Shown: positions 33,377 through 41,845 of the stretch, one piece after another
Layout of the letters: each line of letters opens with the position of its first letter
How positions within the stretch are numbered: the first letter of the stretch is position 1
NCBI GenBank assembly: GCA_022539475.1
Contig: VCMS01000101.1
Location: 62,001-126,000 of the forward strand
Direction: 5' to 3'
DNA length: 64,000 bases
Origin: Gracilaria domingensis
Taxonomy: Eukaryota > Rhodophyta > Florideophyceae > Gracilariales > Gracilariaceae
Notes under the pieces: generated by a model
Seen by the model: only the letters and a program-made list of their open reading frames with translations
Told to the model about the DNA's origin: nothing
The model's database searches: none
Program-made: the position numbers and the translations under genes

Positions 33377-34365
33377 AAAAAGGCTACCAGAATAAAAATA
33401 TGTTACATGTTAGTCGCCAAGCTCTGCTTCGCTCTAAAATAGGCACTACGATACTCGACAAATCTCGATTTCATCTAATCTGAGTCGGAGATTACAGCCT
33501 GCATCATTTTGGCCCACTACAGGTTTTTTTGGAGGATAGGGCGTTTTCGCCCTTTTTTTTGTCTAGAATTGCAGTTTTTGTAGTCCACTACATTGTAAAT
33601 TAAGTCATGCGACGAGTCAAACTGACGCTTCATTGTCACGACGAAAGTTGGCCCTCAGAAAGCAATAAACTAAACGCTTGCGTGCATTGACAAAAACTGA
33701 CGCCACCATATCTACGTCGGACACATATTCATCGTTAGGTTTTTCCGCGAAGTCTTTTGATGCCTCCAATGCAGCGGTTGGATCAGGGCCGCGGTTGAAT
33801 CAGGGCCACGGTAGGGGCAGGGCCAAGGTCACGAGAGCCTTTTTGTTGGAAGCTTGGAAGTCGTGAACAGGTGATCATGAATATGAATCAAGAGAGGCCG
33901 CGCATTCTCGTTTTTCACATCGTCATACATTTCAACTACGTCATGTACGTTACCCAAGTGAACCGTCGGCAGATACAATCACACGGGCACAAGTTGTTGT
34001 CGAAGATGGCCTGCACGAAAATGATCTTTATAGGGGCATACAAAACCTTGGAAAGCCCGTTCGGCACCGGTGTCGCTTATCACGGGGCCTTTTAGGCCCT
34101 GATGATTCGGGTCCCCCACCCCACCGATGCGTAAAGTCTTTATCTGCCCTGCGACTGCTGCGGGCCACCCTCGTGCAAACAAGTCCATAACTTTAGCCTC
34201 CCATGTACGAAGATGCTCGTCTTCGCGCCAATCAGCACACCCAATTCATTGGTATCAGCCTGATACTGGCCCGGAGCGCAAATGCCTATGCCCAAGTGCA
34301 CGACACTGGTGCCGATCCGTTGCGTGAGGGCATCTCTGCAGCGGTGCCGAGTCAAAACAATTCTG
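33377..34365. other. No supported gene
   Basis: Short frames only. A GGATAGGGCGTTTTCGCCCTTTTTTTT hairpin-plus-T tract at about 33,534-33,560 resembles a terminator or a foldback remnant. A CAGGGCCGCGG / CAGGGCCACGG short direct repeat lies at about 33,783-33,812. Confidence 0.4.
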
Positions 34366-34374
34366 CTTAAATAC
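34365..34374 (+). promoter_or_regulatory. CTTAAATAC TATA-like box of the ZIP gene
   Basis: GCTTAAATAC lies about 63 bases before the start codon at 34,437, where a core promoter would be expected in a compact genome. The same word precedes the LPMO-like gene. Confidence 0.4.
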
Positions 34375-34436
34375 CTGAAGCACCGGCGTCACTAGAGGCA
34401 CCTCCTGCTCTGGTACCCTTTACCGCACACTGGTGC

Positions 34437-35660
34437 ATGATGTCGTCTCCTTCATTCACTCTCCCTGCCGCTGCGGCTTCCTTGCTCCCGTCTTCCGAAC
34501 AGCTCAGCACTACTGTTCATCAGATATGTGAGGGAAACTGCTTGAGGTCGTGGAAGTTTGGATTCGCCGCAATTCTGTTGGCAGAGGGACTCATTTTCGC
34601 TCATATCGTATACTTCGTGAAGAGAGCCACCGGTGGAGCTGGTGCGCGATTCAATGCAGCCATCCGAATTGGAAACGCTATTGCAGCTGGCATCTTTTTG
34701 TCTACTGGACTGCTGCATATTTTCCCGGAAGCCATTGAACTAATCAGTGGAGAACACGCACATGGTCGAATGCTCGGCATGGCTTTTCGAGTTCTTTCCA
34801 AGGTCGTCCGGAACGAGGAGGGTGAAGAGCATCACGATGAGCATGAAGAGCATCACGATGAGCATGAAGAGCATCACGATGAGCATGAAGAGCATCACGA
34901 TGAGGGTGAAGAGCATCACGATGAGCATCACGATGAGCATCACGATGAGCATCACGATGAGCATGAAGAGCATCACGGCGAGCACGGAGAGCATGACGAT
35001 GAGGAAGGACACTCGGGAGAGTTCCCATGGGCATTTCTGATTGCTGGAATAGCGTTCTACGTTCTCTTTGCTATCGAAAAGATTTTGATACCTAAACTGT
35101 TTCCCTCTGTTTCCAGTCATTCGGAACTAGTGAAGGACGTGGAAGAACAGAATGGTGAAGATGAAGAGCCATCGTCGGCCCCGCAAGGAGGCTTCTTCTC
35201 CGCCGCCTTTGTGCAGGGCCTCATTCAAGTTCTGGGTCTCTCTCTGCATTCACTCTTTGAGTCAATGGCACTGGGTATTTCTAATTCGTTTGACGTTATG
35301 CTCAACATCTTTATCGCAACTGTCACGCACAGGTGGGCCACAAGCGCCGCCCTCTCGTTCAAACTTATTCGCGGTCTTCGTTATCTACCGTTCTTGGTGT
35401 TGGTCACACTCTTTTCCGCTGCAGTGCCGGTTGGAATTGGCATTGGTGCCGCTCTTTCCAGCCTTTCGGCTACTGTTCAGGGTGTTCTGTTTGCTTTATC
35501 GGCCGGTACGTTCCTGCACATTGGCGCATTCGAGCTAATGGCAGAGGAATTTGTTGAACACAAAGATTGGCAGTTACATAAGTTCCTGTTCACTATCCTT
35601 GGAGCCGCGATCATCACAGCGATTACTGTGGCGCTCAGCGTGTTGGGAGTGCATCATTAG
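34437..35660 (+). CDS. ZIP-family metal (zinc/iron) transporter with His-rich loop
   Basis: The 407-residue protein shows the eight-helix ZIP layout. TM1 is about 40-62. TM2 contains GIFLSTGLLHIFPEA (about 85-99). A long cytosolic loop follows, then TM3 near 200-222. TM4 carries the hallmark HSLFESMALGISNS. TM5 carries HRWATSAALSF. TM7 has SAGTFLHIGAFELMAEEF, and TM8 ends the chain. The conserved His of TM4 and TM5 and the Glu beside the first form the metal path in this family, which brings divalent metals into the cytosol from outside or from organelles. The TM3-TM4 region and loop lengths fit the family. The loop between TM2 and TM3 (about 127-195) is a His/Asp/Glu repeat, a metal-sensing feature in some ZIPs. 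Two ATGs start the frame; the first is used. Confidence 0.9.
   Translation: MMSSPSFTLPAAAASLLPSSEQLSTTVHQICEGNCLRSWKFGFAAILLAEGLIFAHIVYFVKRATGGAGARFNAAIRIGNAIAAGIFLSTGLLHIFPEAIELISGEHAHGRMLGMAFRVLSKVVRNEEGEEHHDEHEEHHDEHEEHHDEHEEHHDEGEEHHDEHHDEHHDEHHDEHEEHHGEHGEHDDEEGHSGEFPWAFLIAGIAFYVLFAIEKILIPKLFPSVSSHSELVKDVEEQNGEDEEPSSAPQGGFFSAAFVQGLIQVLGLSLHSLFESMALGISNSFDVMLNIFIATVTHRWATSAALSFKLIRGLRYLPFLVLVTLFSAAVPVGIGIGAALSSLSATVQGVLFALSAGTFLHIGAFELMAEEFVEHKDWQLHKFLFTILGAAIITAITVALSVLGVHH
34828..34990. repeat. In-frame His-rich minisatellite in the ZIP gene
   Basis: A 21-base unit (CATCACGATGAGCATGAAGAG, encoding HHDEHEE) repeats about four times, then a 12-base unit (CATCACGATGAG, encoding HHDE) about four times, followed by decayed copies. 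Both unit lengths are multiples of three, so copy-number change lengthens or shortens the metal-binding loop without breaking the frame. Confidence 0.9.
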
Positions 35661-36640
35661 ATCGTCTTATTACGTCAACTGGTGACACGGGTCATGTACG
35701 ATGATCAGCGTCATGCACGAGGCCACTTGCTGGGACTACGCTGTGGGTCGATTGCACTTGGAGGCAATAGTGGCACCGTAATCTCAAGAGCCGGCATGCG
35801 GTCTGGCACCGATTTTAGGAAGCTCACGAATTGAGAGTCTGATCTGTAGGCCGAAGAGGGTTGTCCGTCACGAGCGAAAGAAGCTTCCGATATCTACATG
35901 ATGTGTTTCCCGCGTGAGAAAACTTAGTTTGGAGTAGAGCGACAGAAAACATGGAGATGCGAAGGTAGATTAGTTTCGTTTCTACAATTGAAGGATCTCC
36001 AGAAATTCAGCAATCCTGCAACGCAAGTAAATGATCACACCATTTCGTTTTACATTCGGTACGAGGGCGAGAACGAAATGAGCCAGGGGTAGTGCCTCGT
36101 GCGCAACGCTCTCTTCGGAAGTCTGGTTCCGATTACAGACTTCCAACAGTTCAAAAAGTTTATACACGTGTTGGAGGTAGTTCTGCTATAACACCTAGAA
36201 CCAGCTGCCTAGAACTATCGTCTAGAAATATTTAGTCAGACACAAGAAAACGTGTACAGAAAAACACATGGCACCAATAAATCACCTAAAATACACCACA
36301 TATATATGTATTCGGTCGTTTATGAAAACAAGAAAAAACACTGCACTGACAGATTGAATCTTTACACAGAAAAGCCCACATTTAGACTTTTTAATTATTT
36401 TTAAAGTTTTAGACAAAAATCCAAAAACTTGCCATGTTAAAAGGCAAATAGGAACTTTATGGCTTTTAAAGCCATTGCATTCTTCTGTGTGGTTCATGGA
36501 ATGATAATAAAGCGTAAAAGCAACAGATTTAATGCTCTAAACACCACAGAACCTGTCCTTATGAGCAATAAACGCTTCATGAAAGTACATAAGATATAGA
36601 ATAAATGGTCTCCTGCCGTCTGTGGTGTACCGAGAGGGGA
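35661..36640. other. No supported gene
   Basis: Short frames only. The sequence is AT-rich from about 36,200 and includes a perfect-looking AT microsatellite stretch (CATATATATGTATT) near 36,298. Confidence 0.4.
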
Positions 36641-36724
36641 GTGGTCCCGCCAGGACTCGAACCTGTGTCACGGACTTCGTGGAAAAGTACTTGCGATGCT
36701 TACCAGCTGAGTTATGGCCGCTCA
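36641..36724 (-). repeat. tRNA-like sequence, degenerate (possible SINE head)
   Basis: The minus strand reads a D-arm-like TAACTCAGCTGGTAAGC and, about 40 bases later, a T-arm-like CAGGTTCGAGTCCTG followed by GCGGGACCA. These resemble the A and B boxes of a tRNA gene at nearly normal spacing. The acceptor halves do not pair and no proper anticodon stem can be drawn, so it is not a functional tRNA. A tRNA-derived SINE or a pseudo-tRNA is more likely. Confidence 0.6.
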
Positions 36725-37728
36725 TGTGCTTGCCCAGGGCACATAGCTGTAGGTGTTGAAGTATTGATAGTGTTTTCGATCTGCAGCTCGCTGACACTAC
36801 ACACCCCTTCCTTTCACTGAAACATTACAGATCTTGGGGGTGAAAGCTCGTGAAACTAGCGAACAATGGGTCCAGCCAAAAACTCCTAATGTCCTAAACA
36901 TGGAATGAGTATGCCAATCGAAGAGAGACAGATACAGAGTCTTGTTGCCGACATGTAGAACTCTGGTCGGGGTAGTCGCCACCCCGACCAGAATCCTTGA
37001 TGCCTTCTTTCCGAAAGTTTCAAGTAACTTGGGAGTACCTTGACTCGCTTTACACATACAAAAGCACATGTGCCGTTCTTGTTCCCCAATATTTACCAAT
37101 TCTTCGATACAGAGGTGTGAGCGTTGCATTTTGCACACAAGATATGGTAACCTTGTGTACATTCATACGTTTCTGGACATGGTTTGGGGGAAAAAAGCGG
37201 CATAACATGGAATCGAAACTCTTTGGCATCCGAAGAAAGGCTTGGCCGCATTATGAGTAGTTTTGTTTTATGCATGTCTGAGAAAAGACTGGTACCTGTT
37301 ACATATATATCTGTGTAACCAGGAGGTCATCTCTACTTCAACAGCAGCAAATGTCCTTAAGTGTTTAGAATTATAGGAATTCTTGGGTGGACCCAAAAAT
37401 GTATCGCAGGTAAACGGTTTGCCTTCTTCTATCACCTGAATCGAAGGCCTTTCCGGTCCAGTGTTTTATCAAAGGATGTGTCTTCAATGATTGCGCCTGA
37501 GTATTCTTCCAAGTCTTTTATTGGCTTACCCCATATCATTCTGCCGGTGGAAGAATTAGATTTTATGTCAACACCGAGCAGTAGGAGCCGCTTTCCGTGC
37601 AGTCATGGTTTTGTAGCTATTGCAAGTATACATGAATGCTTGCGTGTAATCTGGTTGCTGTTGCGATCCATCATGGTCTTTCTTTTCTTCTCATCCTCTC
37701 TCGGAGCTTCTTCACGGAACATCGAACC
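36725..37728. other. No supported gene
   Basis: Contains an inverted repeat GGTCGGGGTAGTCGCCACCCCGACC (36,965-36,989). Short frames only. Confidence 0.4.
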
Positions 37729-38586
37729 ATGATGGCTCAAGTTTTAGTTTTCCTGCTCTTGCTGGCAGGCAGTGTTTCATCGTCGTTTCTTTCTTGTCGG
37801 AAACATTTGCCCCGGGAGCTGCTGCAGATGCTTCTTCATCCTGAGGGGTCGGGCGAACCATCGGTTACCACACTTTCAAAGGATACAATGCGCACAGTTG
37901 CAGAGGGAGGTGATGAAGCAAAATGTGACTTACTGCCTATTGACCGTACTATAACAGTCGGTGCCGCTTTTGAAGGGCCGGAGGAGGACGAAGGATACGT
38001 CGATACCCGCAACGATTTCTTTCGCTTTGGGCTTGGTTGGGATGAAGAACGTATAGAACGATCTCGTGTGTACGCATTGAAGCATTTCAACGACAGTTTT
38101 GGTGTTGATGCATCCTCGCTTGACTTGGACAGTGCTTCGGGTGTTTACGGAACCGAAGAATTTGGGTACGCCGTTATCGTGCTGAATCTTACGCTGGTCA
38201 GAACCGCTGATTCTGGGGAGTTGACTCCATGTACTAATGTTACTGGGGTGGTCGGCGGATGGGTGCTGTTTGGTGTAAACATCACGTACCCGACAGTTCC
38301 CGGAGTTTCTGGGTCTCAAAACGTAGCTGGTGAGTCTGGTTTGTTCGTGTTCTATCTAGTCGCACAACCCGGGACTCGGACGTCGACTAAGATCGAAATG
38401 AAGGGGACGAGGCCACTGGTTTGTATTCTGAAGATGTGCCCAATTACAGCCGATACACAGATCATTGACGATGCTGATAATACGGACACTGGGAATTTAG
38501 ATGGCGTATTCTTAGAAGAAGAGTTTGTTCCGGGAATCGGAAGAGAATACGTCAGATGGGTCCTAACATTCCCTGGCAGAGGGTAA
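37729..38586 (+). CDS. Predicted secreted glycoprotein, unknown family
   Basis: The first Met of the pair at 37,729 opens a 285-residue frame with an obvious signal peptide (MMAQVLVFLLLLAGSVSSS). The mature part has few Cys (in SCRKHL, AKCDLL, TPCTNVT, LVCILKMC), several sequons (NDS, NLT, NVT, NIT), and a helix-like NDFFRFGLGWDEERIERSRV-YALKHFNDSFGVD region followed by beta-like strands (YAVIVLNLTLVR, GWVLFGVNITYP). There is no membrane segment after the leader, so secretion or wall retention is expected. I recognise no family. The upstream ATG at 37,636 lies in the same frame but would bury the leader, so 37,729 is preferred. Confidence 0.6.
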   Translation: MMAQVLVFLLLLAGSVSSSFLSCRKHLPRELLQMLLHPEGSGEPSVTTLSKDTMRTVAEGGDEAKCDLLPIDRTITVGAAFEGPEEDEGYVDTRNDFFRFGLGWDEERIERSRVYALKHFNDSFGVDASSLDLDSASGVYGTEEFGYAVIVLNLTLVRTADSGELTPCTNVTGVVGGWVLFGVNITYPTVPGVSGSQNVAGESGLFVFYLVAQPGTRTSTKIEMKGTRPLVCILKMCPITADTQIIDDADNTDTGNLDGVFLEEEFVPGIGREYVRWVLTFPGRG

Positions 38587-41500
38587 CCGCGACAGGACGG
38601 TTTAAGTTAGAACTTCATTAACCCTGTAACGTTACCCATCTTTCCGCGGCTAAGAAGCTGGCTAGCTCATGTTTTTATCGGTGATGCAAGGAACAAGATC
38701 AACGATACCTTGGGCGAGCCGAGATGGGCAACAACTCAAACATAAACGTTGCACGTCAGAATCGATTGTGATGACAAAAAAGATTGATGCGGGCAAGGCA
38801 GAGATAGTAGTAAACCCAGAAGACTTGCAGCTGACCAGATTGGGGTAGCTGATCGTAGAAGCCACGCATAAAGGAGTCAGAAATTTTCTAGTTCATGCAA
38901 GTACAAACCATCAGGTTTACATGGTAGGAAACTATGCAGTGTTTCGGAGAGAACGTTTGGGGTTTTGCGTGCGTCTGGGATCAATGAAGGCTGAGATGGG
39001 TCTTTGAATGTAAGAGTTGGATCAAGTTTGCTGAAGGCCCGCCAAGCCAGATACACGTTTGTCCGCGGGGTCAGAGCGTCAGTGACTTTGGCTTTGGGTT
39101 AAAGTGGTAGAATACACTGTCTGCATCCTGAAAGGACAAGAGTTCCCAAAGCAGAGAAAACCCAAACTTTGGCTGGACGACGACGAGCAGGCGTTATCAG
39201 AAGTTTGGTGATTGATCCAATGCCTTTATGTTGGTCCGCCGTAATGGTTTGATAGGTTGACTGGGATACTCGTTCTAATGCGCAGTTGGGTATCGTAGAT
39301 CGGCCGTAGTAGTTGTTTTGTAGGCCATACGAAACATGCCGTACAGCGTTTCTTGGTCTATCGAGGGTCGATCAGTGGTGTTTGCGAGCTCGCACCAGTG
39401 GTACGCAACGTGAAGTGAAGATGGCAGAGCACAAACGCTGGGTAAGAGGTCTTTCACTCGAAGGGGTACATGAGAGGGACCACATGGACAAAGAGGGAGC
39501 TGCACGATGCAATTTCAACACTGCACCGAGAACGATTATTCCTTATAGGTTGTAGGGGGTTCTTAGCAAACCCCGCACGATACGAGGAATTAGCGTAACG
39601 TGCTCACATTAAAGAAGAAGAAGAAGAAGAGAACGATGGCACGGCGAGTGGCAATGACTTTCTACAACACGCGCACGGAAAACGAAAGGCTGCAGACAGC
39701 CTCAGAATGAGCACACTCGGATTGATGGACGAGTGGCATGGTGATGAAGGTGGAGAAGGGCATCAGCTAGTGCTGATATTTGTCTTTTGACGGAGTACGA
39801 TCGGACCACACCAAAGAAGAAAGCAGAAGGTGCGCGATCATTTGGCGACGTGAGGGCGCTTGCCTCGGTGGGATCGCTGGTTGTCGTTAGTAGGACTTTG
39901 GCGGGGACTTGAGCGCCGCTCAGTGAGCGGGACGTGGTACAAAACAGACGCGCGACTAGGTACACGAAGGCAGCAGGTCACGAGCCGATCACCCGAGAAC
40001 AATCCTACCGTTGTTTTCCTCGACTTTGACGGTCACGGGGAGATTTTCTCGGAGATTCTATCAGTTGCTTGCTCGCTTGCTCACGGGTCGGAGCAGGTGA
40101 AAAGCGACGGGTTGCTTTTTCGCTTGGTCTGCCAAATGAAATGGCGGTCGAGTGAAGGAGTGCTTGTCAGAACGTCTTGAACGGCGCATAGATAGTGGTT
40201 CGTGCTTGGCGTCTTTTCGTGGCTTGGCCTTTAGCCGATAACCTGAGGAAGAGATGCTTTGAACGAATAAGAGATGATCATCGGTGACAAAGTGCTGGAG
40301 AAGGCGAGGGCAGCTAGAGGCTTGTGCTTTTCCGAAGAAGCAACTCAGTTACCAGGGGTACGCGATACACAGTAGATAGCAGAGGTGCAGTTTGCAACGA
40401 TGTTGTGTTAGGGAAGCGTTGAGGTGGCGGCGTATCTGCGGTAAACGCTACTTGTCTGCTTGGGATCTTTGGCGCACATCACGGTTTCTCGATCGCCCAT
40501 GTCGCCAGCGCGCGCGGGGGAAAGGCGGAAGGTAGGGGTACGCATCGTTCCGGAGATGGGAGCCTGTGATCACTCGCAGAGAGGCTGGACGCCGCGCATG
40601 ACGCCGCTCTGCACTTGCGATTGATCGGGCTCACTCGCCATGATACCGAGCAGCACCGGCGAGTCGTAACGTCTTTGGAAGCTCTCCTTTGTCATCTGCG
40701 GAAGGACAAGAACTCGCAACTTGCGACGGGTTTTGCTTGGCTCGTAGCCAAAGAAAGGGTTGACCTTCTCGAAGACATGCAGCGGGACTCGGGATGTCCT
40801 TAAACTTGCATAGGTGCTCGACGCACTGAAGAGAGAGAGACTTGGAAAGTCGCTAAAATCGTCCAAGCGATTGGCCCGCTTGCCGATCGCCACTGCGGAA
40901 GCTGGGTCGGTATGTCGGTAAAATCTTTTACGACGCAAGTCTCGTACTCCGAATAGCTGCGCGCAAGAAGCAGGCGGCGCACTGATCAACGGCAGAAGAT
41001 CGTATCGCCGTTTTGCAGACTTTTGCCTCCACATGGAAAGAGCTCCAACGGAGACATCCTTGCGACTGGGGGGTTTCCAGGGTTTGGAGGGTTGGAAAAC
41101 GTTGGGAAGCTACGAGCTGGTTCTGTCCGTCTAGCATCGCCGAGGGTTGGACTCTGTTGGAGGGAATGCTGCCATGGTCTGTTGGCGGCATAACGAGGAA
41201 CGTGCAGAGCGCCTTGTCGTGGTGTACCCTTTTAGCCGAGAACCTCAAGCGGAAGAAAGAAGAGGTACCTCTATAGGGGGGAGAGATGAGCAGGCAGAGT
41301 GATCGGGGACGAAGCACTCGCGCAGCGCGAGAACGCACACCTTTTGCGAGCTGTGAGCTAACGATTTCGTAGACTCATTGCATACGAAGGTAGTAGATGG
41401 CTGTGTGCGCAACACGGCTACAGACCTGTATCTTAGTCGGTGGCTATCCTTACCTTTTGTAGAGGAGAATGCGTTAAGAGGCTCTGCACGATTCGAGAAA

Positions 41501-41845
41501 ACAAAAAGAGTTGACGCGTCTCCAATCAAGAAGGAAGAAAAGTGCACAGCGCTCCGTGCGGACATTCGCGCGCTCCTGCGCGCCGTATAGAAGAGGCTGC
41601 GGTTTGGCGAAGTTGGTGCCATCATAGTGAACACGACGGGCACGTCAAACAGGATAAGAATACATGATTTACTGCCCATCCAAGAACATGGAGACTTGGG
41701 GATCACCATTTCGCCTTGGTGGTGGTGGTGGTGGCGGTGGTCGCACGTAGCTCATGTGAAGGAACTGGCGAGCGACCAAGCAGAGAATACATACAATACA
41801 AAACAATGGATACAATCGACAAGCACATGAAGGGCTGGCTGAAAG
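38587..41845. other. Long intergenic stretch, possible decayed gene
   Basis: Between about 39,860 and 41,590 the plus strand has a chain of protein-like fragments separated by stops and shifts (PTVVFLDFDGHGEIFSEI, LEALLCHLRKDKNSQLATGF, WTLLEGMLPWSVGGITRNVQ). This suggests a dead coding region I cannot name. A seven-unit AAG microsatellite lies at 39,611-39,631 and a GGT run near 41,718. Minus-strand frames overlap the same DNA. Confidence 0.3.

Noticed and set aside
33534-33560. Rho-independent terminator-like hairpin with T run
   Set aside because: The shape is right but there is no bacterial context; in a eukaryote it has no such role, so it is noted only as structure.
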